DNA of 64,000 nt from Mesorhizobium sp. M1B.F.Ca.ET.045.04.1.1 (GCF_003952465.1 NZ_CP034448.1:930001-994000), one strand, 5' to 3'; counted from the first letter of the stretch, positions 38,643 to 49,575 are shown. A program made the numbers and translations. The notes: generated by a model from the letters alone, not told the origin.

Positions 38643-39656
38643 ATGCCAAGAAAAACCATGATCGAGGCGATCCGCGACGCCATGGATGTCTCGATGGCGC
38701 GCGACGAGCGCGTCATCGTCTATGGCGAGGATGTCGGCTTTTTCGGCGGCGTCTTCCGCTGCACGCAAGGCCTGCAGGCCAAATATGGCAAGAGCCGCTG
38801 CTTCGACGCGCCGATCAGCGAAGCCGGCATCGTCGGTTCGGCCATCGGCATGGCCGCCTATGGGCTTCGCCCTTGCGTGGAGGTGCAGTTTGCCGACTAT
38901 GTCTATCCGGCTTATGACCAGATCGTGTCGGAGGCGGCGCGGCTGCGCTACCGCTCCAACAATGATTTCACCTGCCCGATCGTGGTGCGCATGCCGACCG
39001 GCGGCGGCATCTTTGGCGGCCAGACGCACAGCCAGAGTCCAGAGGCGCTGTTCACGCATGTGTCGGGCCTGAAGACGGTGGTGCCGTCCAATCCGCACGA
39101 CGCCAAGGGACTGCTGATTTCGGCGATCGAGGATCCGGACCCGGTCATCTTCCTCGAGCCGAAGCGGCTCTATAACGGCCCCTTCGACGGCCATCACGAC
39201 CGGCCGGTGACGCCATGGTCGAAGCACCGGCTCGGCGAGGTCGCCGACGGGCACTATACGATCCCGCTCGGCAAGGCGGCGATCCGGAGGCCCGGTTCGG
39301 CGGTTACCGTTCTGGCCTACGGCACCATGGTCTACGTCGCCGAGGCCGCCGCCGAAGAAACCGGCATCGATGCCGAGATCATCGATCTCAGGACGCTTCT
39401 GCCGCTCGACCTCGACACCATCGTCGCCTCGGTGAAGAAGACCGGGCGCTGCGTGGTCGTGCATGAGGCGACGCTGACCTCCGGCTTTGGCGCCGAACTG
39501 GTCGCGCTGGTGCAGGAAAACTGCTTCTACCATCTGGAGGCACCGGTGGCGCGGGTCGCCGGCTGGGACACGCCCTATCCGCATGCGCAGGAGTGGGAGT
39601 ATTTCCCCGGCCCCGCGCGGGTCGGGCGCGCGCTCGTCGAGACCATGGAAGCTTAG
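38643..39656 (+). CDS. bkdA2: Branched-chain 2-oxoacid dehydrogenase E1 beta subunit
   Basis: The 337-residue protein has RVIVYGEDVGFFGGVFRCTQ GL, CFDAPISEAGIVGSAIGMAA YGLRP, GGIFGGQTHSQSPEALFTHV SGLKTVVPSNP and a C-terminal transketolase fold (EIIDLRTLLPLDLDTIVASV). It forms the alpha2beta2 decarboxylase with BkdA1. Starts 2 bases after the bkdA1 stop. Confidence 0.94.
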   Translation: MPRKTMIEAIRDAMDVSMARDERVIVYGEDVGFFGGVFRCTQGLQAKYGKSRCFDAPISEAGIVGSAIGMAAYGLRPCVEVQFADYVYPAYDQIVSEAARLRYRSNNDFTCPIVVRMPTGGGIFGGQTHSQSPEALFTHVSGLKTVVPSNPHDAKGLLISAIEDPDPVIFLEPKRLYNGPFDGHHDRPVTPWSKHRLGEVADGHYTIPLGKAAIRRPGSAVTVLAYGTMVYVAEAAAEETGIDAEIIDLRTLLPLDLDTIVASVKKTGRCVVVHEATLTSGFGAELVALVQENCFYHLEAPVARVAGWDTPYPHAQEWEYFPGPARVGRALVETMEA

Positions 39657-39671
39657 AGCGGGGAGGCTTAG

Positions 39672-41053
39672 TTGGGCGAACATATCATCAAGCTGCCCGA
39701 TGTCGGCGAAGGCGTCGCCGAGGCCGAGCTCGTCGAGTGGCACGTCAAGGTCGGCGACCTCGTGCGCGAGGACACGGTTCTGGCCGCCGTCATGACCGAC
39801 AAGGCAACCGTCGAGATCCCGTCGCCGGTCGACGGCGAGATCCTTTGGCTCGGCGCCGAGATCGGCGACACGGTGGCGATCGGCTCGCCGATCGTGCGGC
39901 TGAAAGTGGCCGGCGAAGGCAATGTCGTGGCGGGTGCGAAATCGCCGGAGACGGCGCCGACCCCCACCCCTGGCCCCTCCCCACAAGGGGAAGGGGAACG
40001 CGCTTCGACCGCCAAGGCAGACACCAAGCCGGCTATGAGCTCATCCAAAAAGGCTTCCCCGGGGAAAGTTGAGCCGGCGATGGCCACAGCCTCCCCCTCC
40101 CTCGTGGGGGAGGGGCTAAGGGTGGGGGTGCTGCGACGGCGTCTGCTGGTTCAGCGCCGACTTCCGGCGCGCCGCGCGCCGAAGGCGACAAGCCGCTGGC
40201 CTCGCCTGCCGTCCGGCTTCGCGCGAAGGAAGCCGGCATCGATCTTCGCCAGGTTCCGGGCAGCGGCCCAGCCGGGCGCATCAGCCATGAGGACATCGAG
40301 GCTTTTCTGGCGCGCGGCCCGCAGCTTGCCCGCGCCACCGGCCTTGCCCCGAAGGACGGCGTCGAGGACATCAAGGTGGTCGGCTTGCGGCGCAAGATCG
40401 CCGAGAAAATGTCGCTCGCCAAATCGCGCATCCCTCATATCACCTATGTCGAGGAGATCGACGTCACGGCGCTGGAAGAGCTGCGCGCCACGCTCAACAA
40501 GGACAAGCGCGGTGATCGCGCAAAACTGACGCTGCTGCCGTTCCTGATGCGGGCGATGGTCAAGGCGATCGCCGACCAGCCGAACCTCAACGCGCTGTTC
40601 GACGACGATGCCGGCATCATCCACCAGCATGAAGGCATCCATATCGGCATCGCCGCGCAGACGCCCACCGGGCTGGTGGTGCCGGTGGTCAAGCACGCCG
40701 AGGCGCGAGATCTGTGGGACTGCGCCGCGGAGGTCAACCGGCTGGCCGATGCGGCCAAGTCCGGCACGGCGACGCGGGACGAGCTTTCCGGCTCGACCAT
40801 CACCATCACCTCGCTCGGCGCCATGGGCGGCGTGGCGACGACGCCGGTCATCAACTATCCGGAAGTCGCGATCGTCGGCGTCAACAAGATGATGGTGCGG
40901 CCGGTGTGGGACGGCACGCAGTTCATTCCCCGCAAGATGATGAACCTGTCGTCCAGCTTCGACCATCGCGTCATCGACGGCTGGGATGCCGCGGTGTTCG
41001 TGCAGCGTATCAAGGCGTTGCTTGAGACGCCGGCGCTGATCTTCGTGGATTGA
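39672..41053 (+). pseudogene. bkdB: Branched-chain 2-oxoacid dehydrogenase E2 (lipoyl acyltransferase), disrupted by a palindromic repeat
   Basis: The TTG at 39672, after GGGAGG, starts a lipoyl domain (HIIKLPDVGEGVAEAELVEW, lipoyl Lys in AVMTDKATVEIPSPV). After about 95 residues the linker runs into repeat-derived sequence (PTPTPGPSPQGEGE, SPSLVGEGLRVG) and the frame is lost near 40130. A second frame then encodes a normal peripheral-subunit-binding domain (ASPAVRLRAKEAGIDLRQVP GSGPAGRISHEDIEAFL) and the catalytic domain with SSSFDHRVIDGWDAA. Both halves are well conserved, so the break is recent. Unless a frameshift restores it, the product would be only a lipoyl domain, and the complex would depend on another E2. 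Confidence 0.85.
39958..40130. repeat. Palindromic element inserted in the E2 linker
   Basis: Left arm ACCCCCACCCCTGGCCCCTC then CCCACAAGGGGAAGGGG; right arm CCCCCTCCCTCGTGGGGGAG then GGGCTAAGGGTGGGGGT, an inverted version. The middle (about 40005-40085) reads as an Ala/Lys/Pro linker (ADTKPAMSSSKKASPGKVEP) and may be host sequence, in which case there are two small insertions. The span is roughly 173 bases, 2 modulo 3, which matches the frame change seen downstream. Confidence 0.75.
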
Positions 41054-41096
41054 GGGGATGGGGTCGATCTCGAACGTTGCGGCGCCGGCATATGGG

Positions 41097-41248
41097 CTCC
41101 CCCTTCTCCCCTTGTGGGAGAAGGGGGAGCCGAAGGCGACGGATGAGGGGTGCTCCAGGGAACGCCAGCGTCTCACTCCGCTGGAACACCCCTCATCCGT
41201 CTCGGCGCTATCGCGCCGATCCACCTTCTCCCACAAGGGGAGAAGGGA
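41097..41248. repeat. Family 1 palindromic repeat between bkdB and lpd
   Basis: Arms CTCCCCCTTCTCCCCTTGTG and CCTTCTCCCACAAGGGGAGA; inner arms GACGGATGAGGGGTGCTCCA and GGAACACCCCTCATCCGTC. It fills the intercistronic gap within the bkd operon, where it could change the relative expression of the last gene. Confidence 0.88.
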
Positions 41249-41287
41249 AAAGCGCGCGGCGGCCTTCGCCGAAAGGAAGCAGTCGTC

Positions 41288-42685
41288 ATGAAAGAGATCT
41301 CCTGCAAGCTGCTCGTCATCGGCGCCGGTCCCGGCGGTTATGTCTCAGCCATCCGTGCCGGCCAGCTCGGCGTCGACACGGTGATCGTCGAGGTTGCCAA
41401 GCCGGGCGGCACCTGCCTCAATGTCGGCTGCATCCCGTCCAAGGCGCTTATCCACGCCGCGGAGGAGTTCGAGAAGATCGCGCATATGGCCGGCGGCAAG
41501 AGCATGCTTGGCATTTCGGTTGCCCCGCCGACACTCGACCTCATGAAAACGATCGCCTGGAAGGATGGTATCGTTAGCCGGCTGAACAGCGGCGTTGCCG
41601 GCCTGCTCAAGAAGGCCAGGGTCAAGACCGTGCATGGCTGGGCGACGTTTCGCGACGGCAAGACCGTCGAGGTCGAGACCGAGACCGGGATCCAGGTCAT
41701 CCGCGCCGAGACGGTGGTGATCGCCACCGGCTCGGCCGCGGTCGAATTGCCGTTCCTGCCTTTCGGCGGTCCGGTCATCTCGTCGACCGAGGCGCTGGCG
41801 CTGAGCGAAGTGCCGAAGACGCTTGCCGTGGTCGGCGGCGGCTATATCGGGCTGGAGCTCGGCATGGCCTTTGCCAAGATGGGCTCTCATGTCACCGTGG
41901 TCGAAGCGCTGCCGCGCGTGCTTGCGCAGTACGATGCGGAATTGACCAGGCCGGTGCTCAAACGTCTGGGCGAGCTTGGCATCGAGGTGATGACGGAGGC
42001 AAAGGCCAAGGGGCTGTCGACCAAGGGCGATGCGCTGCTGGTCGAAGCGACCGACGGCAAGGATGCCAAGGTCGCCGCCGACAAGATCTTGGTCACGGTC
42101 GGCCGCAAGCCGCTGACCGATGGCTGGGGGCTGGATCAGATCGATCTGGACATGGCGGGAAAATTCATCCGCATCGACGACCAATGCCGGACCTCGATGC
42201 GCGGCATCTATGCCATCGGCGACGTCACCGGCGAGCCGATGCTGGCGCATCGCGCCATGGCGCAGGGCGAGATGGTGGCCGAGATCGTCGCCGGCCACAA
42301 AAGAAGCTGGGACAAGCGCGCGATCCCGGCAATCTGCTTCACCGATCCCGAGCTGGTCACGGCCGGCCTGTCACCGGAAGAGGCGAAGGCGCAAGCCGGC
42401 GAGATCAAGGTCGGGCAGTTTCCCTTCGCCGCCAACGGCCGCGCCATGACCAAGCAAGGCGAGGACGGCTTCGTGCGCGTCGTCGCCCGCGCCGACAATC
42501 ATCTGGTGCTCGGTATCCAGGCGGTCGGGCAAGGCGTGTCGGAACTGTCGGCGGCCTTCGGCCTGGCGCTCGAAATGGGCGCGCGGCTGGAGGACATCGC
42601 CGGCACCATTCACGCCCATCCGACGCAGGGCGAAGGTTTCCAGGAAGCGGCGCTGAAGGCGCTCGGGCACGCGCTGCATATTTAG
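41288..42685 (+). CDS. lpd: Dihydrolipoyl dehydrogenase (E3)
   Basis: The 465-residue flavoprotein has the FAD motif [20 protein letters not shown], redox disulfide [23 protein letters not shown] motif [40 protein letters not shown] and the C-terminal His-Glu pair in [20 protein letters not shown] (HPT.GE). It reoxidises the E2 lipoyl group. AAGGAAG precedes the ATG. Last gene of the bkd operon. Confidence 0.95.
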   Translation: MKEISCKLLVIGAGPGGYVSAIRAGQLGVDTVIVEVAKPGGTCLNVGCIPSKALIHAAEEFEKIAHMAGGKSMLGISVAPPTLDLMKTIAWKDGIVSRLNSGVAGLLKKARVKTVHGWATFRDGKTVEVETETGIQVIRAETVVIATGSAAVELPFLPFGGPVISSTEALALSEVPKTLAVVGGGYIGLELGMAFAKMGSHVTVVEALPRVLAQYDAELTRPVLKRLGELGIEVMTEAKAKGLSTKGDALLVEATDGKDAKVAADKILVTVGRKPLTDGWGLDQIDLDMAGKFIRIDDQCRTSMRGIYAIGDVTGEPMLAHRAMAQGEMVAEIVAGHKRSWDKRAIPAICFTDPELVTAGLSPEEAKAQAGEIKVGQFPFAANGRAMTKQGEDGFVRVVARADNHLVLGIQAVGQGVSELSAAFGLALEMGARLEDIAGTIHAHPTQGEGFQEAALKALGHALHI

Positions 42686-42710
42686 GGAATAGACCGCATC
42701 CCCGTAACTT

Positions 42711-42940
42711 CGTCATCCTAGGGCGGAGCAAGGAGCGGAGCGACGCGCGCAGACCCTAGGATCCATGCCGTGTCCTCTGTCGAAAGACGCCACGGATCAG
42801 AAGGTGGCGGAACCGTCTGGGATCGAGTAGCCGAAAGGCCGCGATGATAGTTCTGCGCCGCTGGAACACTGTGCCAAGGTAACGGCATGGATCCTAGGGT
42901 CTACACTCCGCTTCGCGTCGCTCCGCCCTAGGATGACGAG
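42711..42940. repeat. Family 2 palindromic repeat, copy F
   Basis: Ends CGTCATCCTAGGGCGGAGCA and CTCCGCCCTAGGATGACGA; inner arms GGATCCATGCCGTGTC and TAACGGCATGGATCC. At 230 bases it is longer than the other solo copies and its middle (42780-42880) is unlike theirs, with no GAATTC centre. It separates lpd from the convergent zincin gene. Confidence 0.85.
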
Positions 42941-42946
42941 GTGCGC

Positions 42947-43384
42947 TCACCCCGCCGCCGCCTGCTCCGCCGCTTCCTCGATCCGCTCCATGTCGTCGTC
43001 CGACAGGCCGAAATGATGGCCGATCTCGTGGACCAGCACATGGGTGACGATGTCGCCCAGCGTCTCCTCGTTCTCGGCCCAGTAGTCGAGGATGGCGCGG
43101 CGGTAGAGCGTGATGCGGTTCGGCCCCTCGCCGGTCTGCGGGTTCCAGCGCTCGGCGATGCCGCGTCCCTCGAACAGGCCGAGCAGGTCGAAGGGCGTCT
43201 CCAGCGACAGGTCGTCCATGATCTCGTCGGTCGGGAAGTCGGCGATCTGGATGACGATCTCGCCGGTGAGCTTGCGGAACTCTTCCGGCAGATGCGCATA
43301 TGCCTCCAGAGCCAGAAGCTCCATTTCCTCCATCGACGGCGAGAGTTGGTCGTGCCAGGTGCGGGTCTTGTAGATGCGGGCCAT
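42947..43384 (-). CDS. Minimal zincin-like metallopeptidase (DUF1025 family)
   Basis: The 145-residue protein has the zinc motif VTHVLVHEIGHHFGLSDDDM (HExxHxxGxxD), preceded by ITLYRRAILDYWAENEETLG. It has no signal peptide, so it acts in the cytoplasm; substrates of this family are unknown. AAAGGAAA lies upstream of the ATG. Convergent with lpd across family 2 copy F. Confidence 0.88.
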   Translation of the reverse strand: MARIYKTRTWHDQLSPSMEEMELLALEAYAHLPEEFRKLTGEIVIQIADFPTDEIMDDLSLETPFDLLGLFEGRGIAERWNPQTGEGPNRITLYRRAILDYWAENEETLGDIVTHVLVHEIGHHFGLSDDDMERIEEAAEQAAAG

Positions 43385-43529
43385 GAGGTTTCCTTTGATC
43401 CCGGCATATAGGCTTTCGCGCCGATTGAGGCAAATGAGCCGGCTGGCAGGCTTCCCTGAGGGTAAAGAGCGAAGGAATAAATTCCTTTAGACTCCGCTTG
43501 ACTCTTCGGGGACCCTCTGGAATCTATAG

Positions 43530-43544
43530 GAACATAACAGGAAC
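43530..43544 (+). promoter_or_regulatory. LexA SOS box upstream of imuA
   Basis: GAACATAACAGGAAC is GAAC-N7-GAAC, the alphaproteobacterial LexA operator (GTTC-N7-GTTC on the other strand), 24 bases before the imuA ATG. It predicts DNA-damage induction of imuA-imuB-dnaE2. Confidence 0.85.
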
Positions 43545-43567
43545 AATTGCTGCCGGAAGTGAACGTC

Positions 43568-44575
43568 ATGGCGATGAGCGCCGTGGCGCGGGAAACTGTT
43601 TTTGCCCTGCGCCGCCAGATCGCGAAGATCGAGGGAACGCTGCCCGAGCGCCTTGAGGCGCCGGCCGGCAGCACACCCCTCGATGCCGCTCGATCGGACG
43701 TCACGATCGTCCGGCGCGGCCTCGCCGTGGCCTCGCCGGATGCCTTCCTGCACACCGGCATCGAGCGCCTCGATACCGCGCTCGGCGGCGGCCTGCCCAA
43801 GGCGGCGCTCAGCGAGATCCATGGGCTGGAGACCCGCGATGCCGGTGCCGTCGCCGGCTTTGCGCTGTCGCTCACCAGCCTGATCCTCAGGGAAAAGCCG
43901 GGCCTGCCGGTCCTCTGGATCGGCACGGCGGAGATTTTTCGCGAGGCCGGCTTTCCCTATGCCAGGGGGCTGTACGCCCTCTTCGGCATCGCGCCGGAGC
44001 AATTGCTGTTCTCCGAAGCGCCGAAGCTCTTGGACGCGCTATGGATCGCCGAGGAGGCGGCGCGCATGACGGCCTTCGCCGCCGTCATCCTCGAGATCCG
44101 CGGCAGCCCGCGGCTTCTCGACCTTACCGCGACGCGGCGGCTGCACGCCCGCGCCCAAAACGCCGCCCGCCCGGTGCTTTTGCTGCGCCAGGCCGGCGAG
44201 GCCGAGCCCACAGCAGCGCCCGTGCGCCTCATCGTTTCGGCCGCCCCCTCAGCCAGCCGCGAGACGGTCGCCGGCCCGCTCGCCGGCTCGATCGGCCGCC
44301 CCGCCTTCACCGTCGATATCGGCAAGAGCCGCACGGCCCTGCCCGGACAATTCACACTGGAGTGGAACCCCGATGAGCACGCTTTTGCAGAAAGAACAGA
44401 GAATTCTGTCGCTGTGGTTCCCGTACCTCTGCGCGGAGCGGATCCTGCGCCAGCGTCTGGGGCGGTCCTGGCGTTCGCGGCCGTCGGATCACCTGCCCCC
44501 GCCTCACCCACCGCTTGTGATCAGCCATCGCGACAGCAACGCCCAGCGCATCGCAGCCCTCGACGAGCGGGCTGA
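43568..44575 (+). CDS. imuA: ImuA, SOS mutagenesis accessory protein
   Basis: The 335-residue RecA-like protein has FALRRQIAKIEGTLPERLEA, GIERLDTALGGGLPKAALSE IHG and VLWIGTAEIFREAGFPYARG LYALFGI, as in ImuA proteins that accompany ImuB and DnaE2. The family core ends near [12 protein letters not shown]; the remaining 65 codons, Pro/Ala-rich, overlap the start of imuB by 203 bases in another frame. The GAAC-N7-GAAC box sits just upstream. Confidence 0.88.
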   Translation: MAMSAVARETVFALRRQIAKIEGTLPERLEAPAGSTPLDAARSDVTIVRRGLAVASPDAFLHTGIERLDTALGGGLPKAALSEIHGLETRDAGAVAGFALSLTSLILREKPGLPVLWIGTAEIFREAGFPYARGLYALFGIAPEQLLFSEAPKLLDALWIAEEAARMTAFAAVILEIRGSPRLLDLTATRRLHARAQNAARPVLLLRQAGEAEPTAAPVRLIVSAAPSASRETVAGPLAGSIGRPAFTVDIGKSRTALPGQFTLEWNPDEHAFAERTENSVAVVPVPLRGADPAPASGAVLAFAAVGSPAPASPTACDQPSRQQRPAHRSPRRAG

Positions 44576-45989
44576 GGCGCTGAAACTGAAGCGCGGCATG
44601 GGCATTGCCGATGCGCGCGCCATGCATCCCTCGATCGACGTGGTGGAAGCCGACGCGGAAGCCGACCGCCGCCTGCTCGAAGGCCTCGCCGACTGGTGCG
44701 ACCGCTACACGCCGCTGGTGGCGATCGACGGCGAGGACGGGCTGTTCCTCGACGTCACCGGCTGCACGCATCTGTTCGGCGGCGAGCGCGCCATGCAGGA
44801 CGAGATCCTCACCCGCTTCTTCCAGCAGGGTTTCGATGTCCGCGCCGGCCTCGCCTCGACGCCGGGCGCCGCCTGGGCGGCGGCGCGCTTCCATGGCGAC
44901 CGCATAATTGCCGGCGGCGAGGAGGAAGCGCTTCTGGCACCCTTGCCGCTTTCGGCGCTGCGCATCGCGCCGGAAACCCGGGCCAGCCTGGAAAGCGTCG
45001 GCCTGCGCACGGCGGGCGCGGTGATGGCGGCGCCGCGCGCGCCGCTCGCCCGCCGCTTCGGCGCCACCTTGCTGCTGCGCCTCGACCAGGCGCTCGGCCG
45101 CCTCGACGAGGCCGTGTCGCCGCGCCTTCCCGTGGCGCCGCTCTCGGTCGAGCGTCATCTTGCCGAACCGGTCATGCTCACCGACGACATCGAGCGGCTG
45201 GTGAGCCGGCTGGCGATCGCCTTGAAGGCCGATCTCGAGCGCCGCGGCGAGGGCGCCAGGGCGCTGGCCCTTCTCCTCTTCCGCGTCGACGGCGCCGTCA
45301 GCCGCATCGCCGTCGGCACCTCGCGCCCGATGCGCGAGCCGCAGCTGATCCGAAAACTGTTCCACGAACGGCTGACCGCGCTGGAACAAAACATCGATGC
45401 CGGCTTCGGCTTCGATCTCGTGCGGCTGTCGGTGCTTTCGGTTGCCGCTTTCGACATGCTGCAGGGCGATCTTGCCGGCGAAGCGGACGACGATGACGCC
45501 GACATCGCTTTATTCGCCGACCGCATCCGCGCCCGCCTCGGCGAGGCCGCCGTGCTGAAGCCGGTCGTCGTCGAAAGCCATCTGCCGGAGCGCGCCGTAA
45601 CCACGGTTCCCTTCGCGGAAGCGCCGCAAAGGCGCATGCCGGCGAGCGACCGCGCCATGCCGCCGATGACCATCTACCCGCCGGAGCGGCCGGTACGCCT
45701 GTTCCGCTCGCCCGAGCCGATCGAGGTGCCGGCGACCGAGATCCCCGAGGGTCCGCCGATGAATTTCCGCTGGCGGCGCGCGCTCTACCGCGTCGCCCGC
45801 GCCGAAGGGCCGGAACGCATCGCCGCCGAATGGTGGCGGCAACTGCCCGGCGAGGAGGAGGGGCCGACCCGCGACTATTACCGTATCGAGGACAGCGAGG
45901 GGCGTCGTTACTGGCTCTACCGCCAGGGTCTCTACAGCAGCGCCGCGCAGGCCGCGCCGCGCTGGTTCATGCACGGGGTGTTCGCATGA
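44373..45989 (+). CDS. imuB: ImuB, Y-family polymerase-like SOS mutagenesis protein
   Basis: The 538-residue protein resembles Y-family polymerases but starts [20 protein letters not shown], without the first catalytic Asp found in DinB, while [20 protein letters not shown] is retained. This is the known state of ImuB, a non-catalytic hub that recruits DnaE2 to the beta clamp. The C-terminus carries the conserved [22 protein letters not shown] and [20 protein letters not shown]. The ATG lies within imuA; the stop overlaps dnaE2 (ATGA). Confidence 0.92.
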   Translation: MSTLLQKEQRILSLWFPYLCAERILRQRLGRSWRSRPSDHLPPPHPPLVISHRDSNAQRIAALDERAEALKLKRGMGIADARAMHPSIDVVEADAEADRRLLEGLADWCDRYTPLVAIDGEDGLFLDVTGCTHLFGGERAMQDEILTRFFQQGFDVRAGLASTPGAAWAAARFHGDRIIAGGEEEALLAPLPLSALRIAPETRASLESVGLRTAGAVMAAPRAPLARRFGATLLLRLDQALGRLDEAVSPRLPVAPLSVERHLAEPVMLTDDIERLVSRLAIALKADLERRGEGARALALLLFRVDGAVSRIAVGTSRPMREPQLIRKLFHERLTALEQNIDAGFGFDLVRLSVLSVAAFDMLQGDLAGEADDDDADIALFADRIRARLGEAAVLKPVVVESHLPERAVTTVPFAEAPQRRMPASDRAMPPMTIYPPERPVRLFRSPEPIEVPATEIPEGPPMNFRWRRALYRVARAEGPERIAAEWWRQLPGEEEGPTRDYYRIEDSEGRRYWLYRQGLYSSAAQAAPRWFMHGVFA

Positions 45990-48900
45990 ACGCGCTGACC
46001 GTCATCCCCTATGCCGAGTTCGGCATCCAGTCGAACTTTTCCTTCCTGCGCGGCGCCTCGAAGCCCGAGGAGCTGGTGGTGACGGCAAAATTCTACGGCT
46101 TTGCCTCGATCGGGCTTGCCGACCGCAACACGGTCGCCGGCGTCGTGCGCGCCTGGCAGCAGGCGAAGGTGGAAAAACTTGCCTATCATCCGGGCTGCCG
46201 CCTGGTTTTCCGCGACGGCACGCCGGACATCCTCGCCTATCCTCAGAGTCGCAAGGGCTGGGGGCATCTTTGCCGCATGCTGACGCAAGCCAATCTGCGC
46301 GACGAGAACGAGAAAGGCGCGACGCTGCTTGAATTGAGCGACCTGCTCGAGTGGGGCGATCTGATGTCGCTGGCCATCCTGCCCAATCTGTCGGGCGGCG
46401 CGGAAGACAGCCTGGCACTTATTAGCCGGCTCAAGGATCGCTTCGGCGCGGCGCTCCGGCTGGCCGTGGCGCCGGATTATGGCGGCAATGACCGCTTCCG
46501 CATCGAGCAGGCGGCGGCGATGGCCGAACACGCCGGCGTCCCGCTGATGGCGACCAACGACGTGCTCTACCATGCCGCCGAACGCCGGCCGCTGCAGGAC
46601 GTGCTGACCGCGATCCGTCTCAACACGCCTATCTCCGAGGTCGGGCTGGAGCTGACGGCGAATGCCGAGCGCCATCTGAAGCCGCCGCTGGAGATGGCGC
46701 GCCTGTTCCGCCGCCACCCAGAGGCGCTGGTCGAGACGCTGCGCTTCGCCGGGGAGCTCACCTTCTCGCTCAGCGATCTCGAATACAACTATCCCGACGA
46801 GCCGACCGAATCCGGCCTCGGGCCGCAGGCCGAGCTCGAGCGCCTGGCGCGGGAAGGCGCGGCAAGGCGCTATCCGGCAGGTGTTCCTGACCATGTCACG
46901 CAGCGCATCGATGAAGAACTCGCCCTCATCGAGCGCCTGAACTATGCGCGCTATTTCCTGACCGTCTACGATATCGTGAAATTCGCCCGCAGCCAGAATA
47001 TCCTTTGCCAGGGGCGCGGCTCGGCAGCCAATTCGGTCATCTGCTTCTGCATCGGCATCACCGAAGTCGGACCCGACCGGATCGACGCGCTGTTCGAGCG
47101 CTTCATTTCCGAGGAGCGCAACGAGCCGCCCGACATCGACGTCGACTTCGAGCATGAGCGGCGCGACGAGGTCATCGCCTATATCTACGACAAATACAGC
47201 GCCAAGCGCACCGCGCTGGCCGCCGCCGTCATCAGCTATCGCGGCCGCTCGGCGCTGCGCGAGGTGGCGAAGGCAATGGGTCTCTCGGAAGATGTCCGCA
47301 GCGCCCTGTCGAGCACCATCTGGGGCTGGTCGACCTCCGAGCTCGGCGAAAGGGAGGCCAATGCCGGCGGCCTCGACCGCACCGACCCGCTGTCGCGGCA
47401 GGTGCTGGAGCGCGCCAACGAGATCATGGGCTTTCCCCGCCACCTCTCCCAGCATGTCGGCGGCTTCGTCATAACCCGCGACCGGCTCGACGAGGTCGTG
47501 CCCATCGTCAAGACGGCGATGGAGGAACGCAAGATGGTCGAGTGGGACAAGGACGATCTCGACGCGGTGAAGATCCTCAAGGTGGACGTGCTGGCGCTCG
47601 GCATGCTGACCTGCCTGAAGCGCGCTCTGACCCTGCTCACCAATCATTATCCGGAAGCGCGGGACGACTACGGCCGGCCCTATGGCTTGAATTCCCTGCC
47701 GCCGGAACACGCCTGCGTCTACGACATGATCTGCCGGGCCGATACGCTCGGCGTCTTCCAGATCGAATCCCGCGCCCAGATGTCGATGCTGCCGCGGCTC
47801 AGGCCGCAAGAGTTCTACGACCTCGTCATCGAGGTGGCGATCGTGCGGCCCGGCCCGATCCAGGGCGACATGGTGCATCCCTATCTGCGCAGGCGGCAGG
47901 GCAAGGAGGACGTCAATTACCCCAGCTCCGATCTGAAAAAGATTCTCGGCAAGACGCTCGGCGTGCCGCTGTTCCAGGAACAGGCGATGAAGATCGCCAT
48001 CGTCGCCGGTGGTTTCCGGCCGGGCGAGGCCGACGAGCTTCGCCGCGCCATGGCGACCTTCAAGCGCACCGGCACGATCGGCAACTATCGCCAGCGCATG
48101 ATCGACGGCATGGTCAGCAATGGCTATGAGAAGGAGTTCGCCGAGCGCTGCTTCAAGCAGATCGAAGGCTTTGGCGAATACGGCTTCCCGGAAAGCCACG
48201 CCGCCTCCTTCGCGCTGCTGGTCTACGCCTCCTGCTGGTTCAAGACCTTTTATCCCGACGTCTTCTGCGCCGCGATCCTGAACGCGCAGCCGATGGGTTT
48301 TTACCAGCCGGCCCAGCTCGTCCGCGATGCGCGCGACCATGGCGTGGAGGTGCGCGAGGTCGACATCAACCATTCCGTCTGGGATTGCACGCTGGAGGGA
48401 GCCGCCTTCGATCCTTCGCGCATCCTCGAACGCCATGCCTCGATGCGCGGCATCATCGAGACGGCGCATGCCGTGCGGCTCGGCTTCCGCCAGGTCAAGG
48501 GCCTGTCGCAGGAGCGCATGGAGGCCGCCGTCGCCCGGCGCGGCGAGGGCTATCGATCGGTCAGGGATCTATGGCTGCGTTCAGGCCTCGATGTCGGCGA
48601 GATCGAGAGGCTGGCCGAGGCCGACGCCTTCCGCTCGCTCGGCCTCGACCGCCGCTCAGCGCTCTGGGAGGTGCGCGCGCTCGACGGCAGGAGCGCTGCC
48701 GAAAAGCTGCCGCTGTTCGACCGCCCCGCTCTCGGCTTACGCGAATTGGAGCCCGAAACGAAGCTGCCGAAAATGCCGCTCGGCGAGCATGTCGTCCATG
48801 ACTACCGCTCGCTCGGCCTGTCGCTGAAGGAGCACCCCGTCGCCTTCCTGCGCGAACGGCTCACCCGCGCCGGCATCACCCCCAATGCCCGCCTGCCGTC

Positions 48901-49303
48901 GGTGCGCGACGGCCGGCGCGTCACCGTCGCCGGCCTGGTGCTGGTGCGCCAGCGCCCCGGCAAGGGCAACGCGATCTTCCTCACGCTCGAGGATGAAAAG
49001 GCGATCGCCAACGTCATCATCTGGCCGCGCGTCTTCGATCGCTTCCGCTCAATCGTGATGGGCGCGCGCTTCATCCGCGTCACCGGCAAGCTGCAGCAGG
49101 AATCGGACGTCATCCACATCGTCGCCGACAGGATCGAGGATCTCACGCCCTGGCTGAGCGTGCTTCTGCGGCCACCCACCATCGAGCATGAGCCCGCCGG
49201 GGACACCGCTCCCGCGAACCGCGGCTTGCCGGTCCGCCAGGACAGCGAGGCCCTGTCGGGTGCCGCTCAGCAGGTCATGCCGAAGGGGCGGAATTTTCAG
49301 TAG
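45986..49303 (+). CDS. dnaE2: Error-prone DNA polymerase DnaE2 (ImuC)
   Basis: The 1105-residue C-family polymerase has an N-terminal PHP domain ([20 protein letters not shown]), the palm with [20 protein letters not shown] and [20 protein letters not shown] (catalytic Asp pair), [40 protein letters not shown] and a C-terminal OB fold ([28 protein letters not shown]). It performs translesion synthesis with ImuA and ImuB. ATGA coupling to imuB. Confidence 0.96.
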   Translation: MNALTVIPYAEFGIQSNFSFLRGASKPEELVVTAKFYGFASIGLADRNTVAGVVRAWQQAKVEKLAYHPGCRLVFRDGTPDILAYPQSRKGWGHLCRMLTQANLRDENEKGATLLELSDLLEWGDLMSLAILPNLSGGAEDSLALISRLKDRFGAALRLAVAPDYGGNDRFRIEQAAAMAEHAGVPLMATNDVLYHAAERRPLQDVLTAIRLNTPISEVGLELTANAERHLKPPLEMARLFRRHPEALVETLRFAGELTFSLSDLEYNYPDEPTESGLGPQAELERLAREGAARRYPAGVPDHVTQRIDEELALIERLNYARYFLTVYDIVKFARSQNILCQGRGSAANSVICFCIGITEVGPDRIDALFERFISEERNEPPDIDVDFEHERRDEVIAYIYDKYSAKRTALAAAVISYRGRSALREVAKAMGLSEDVRSALSSTIWGWSTSELGEREANAGGLDRTDPLSRQVLERANEIMGFPRHLSQHVGGFVITRDRLDEVVPIVKTAMEERKMVEWDKDDLDAVKILKVDVLALGMLTCLKRALTLLTNHYPEARDDYGRPYGLNSLPPEHACVYDMICRADTLGVFQIESRAQMSMLPRLRPQEFYDLVIEVAIVRPGPIQGDMVHPYLRRRQGKEDVNYPSSDLKKILGKTLGVPLFQEQAMKIAIVAGGFRPGEADELRRAMATFKRTGTIGNYRQRMIDGMVSNGYEKEFAERCFKQIEGFGEYGFPESHAASFALLVYASCWFKTFYPDVFCAAILNAQPMGFYQPAQLVRDARDHGVEVREVDINHSVWDCTLEGAAFDPSRILERHASMRGIIETAHAVRLGFRQVKGLSQERMEAAVARRGEGYRSVRDLWLRSGLDVGEIERLAEADAFRSLGLDRRSALWEVRALDGRSAAEKLPLFDRPALGLRELEPETKLPKMPLGEHVVHDYRSLGLSLKEHPVAFLRERLTRAGITPNARLPSVRDGRRVTVAGLVLVRQRPGKGNAIFLTLEDEKAIANVIIWPRVFDRFRSIVMGARFIRVTGKLQQESDVIHIVADRIEDLTPWLSVLLRPPTIEHEPAGDTAPANRGLPVRQDSEALSGAAQQVMPKGRNFQ

Positions 49304-49414
49304 GCGCTTTCAGTAGGGACAAGCGGCGTTCCAGGCAATCTCCAACGTCTGCGCCGGGAGCATCCCGCCCAGCTTTGTTGGAGACGTCTGAGATTAGCGA
49401 CGACATTCGTTCGG

Positions 49415-49575
49415 TCGTCATTCTAGGGCGAAGCAAGGAGCGAAGCGACGCGCGCAGACCCTAGAATCCATGCCGTGACGCTAAAGCATTGCAACGGTTA
49501 CAGAATTTTGCACTGTTAGCACTCAACGGTAAAGGTCACGGCATGGATACTCGGGTCAAGCCCGAGTATGACGAC
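49415..49575. repeat. Family 2 palindromic repeat, copy G
   Basis: Left end CGTCATTCTAGGGCGAAGCA; inner arms ATCCATGCCGTGACGC and GGTCACGGCATGGAT; centre GTTACAGAATTTTGCACTG (GAATTC decayed to GAATTT); right hairpin ATACTCGGGTCAAGCCCGAG. It lies in the roughly 350-base gap between dnaE2 and the Trm112 gene; no gene is visible in the rest. Confidence 0.88.

Noticed and set aside
45932..48469. 845-codon open frame on the minus strand
   Set aside because: It is antisense to dnaE2, whose frame has all polymerase motifs. The translation is low-complexity with many His, Arg and Asp, typical of GC-rich antisense frames.
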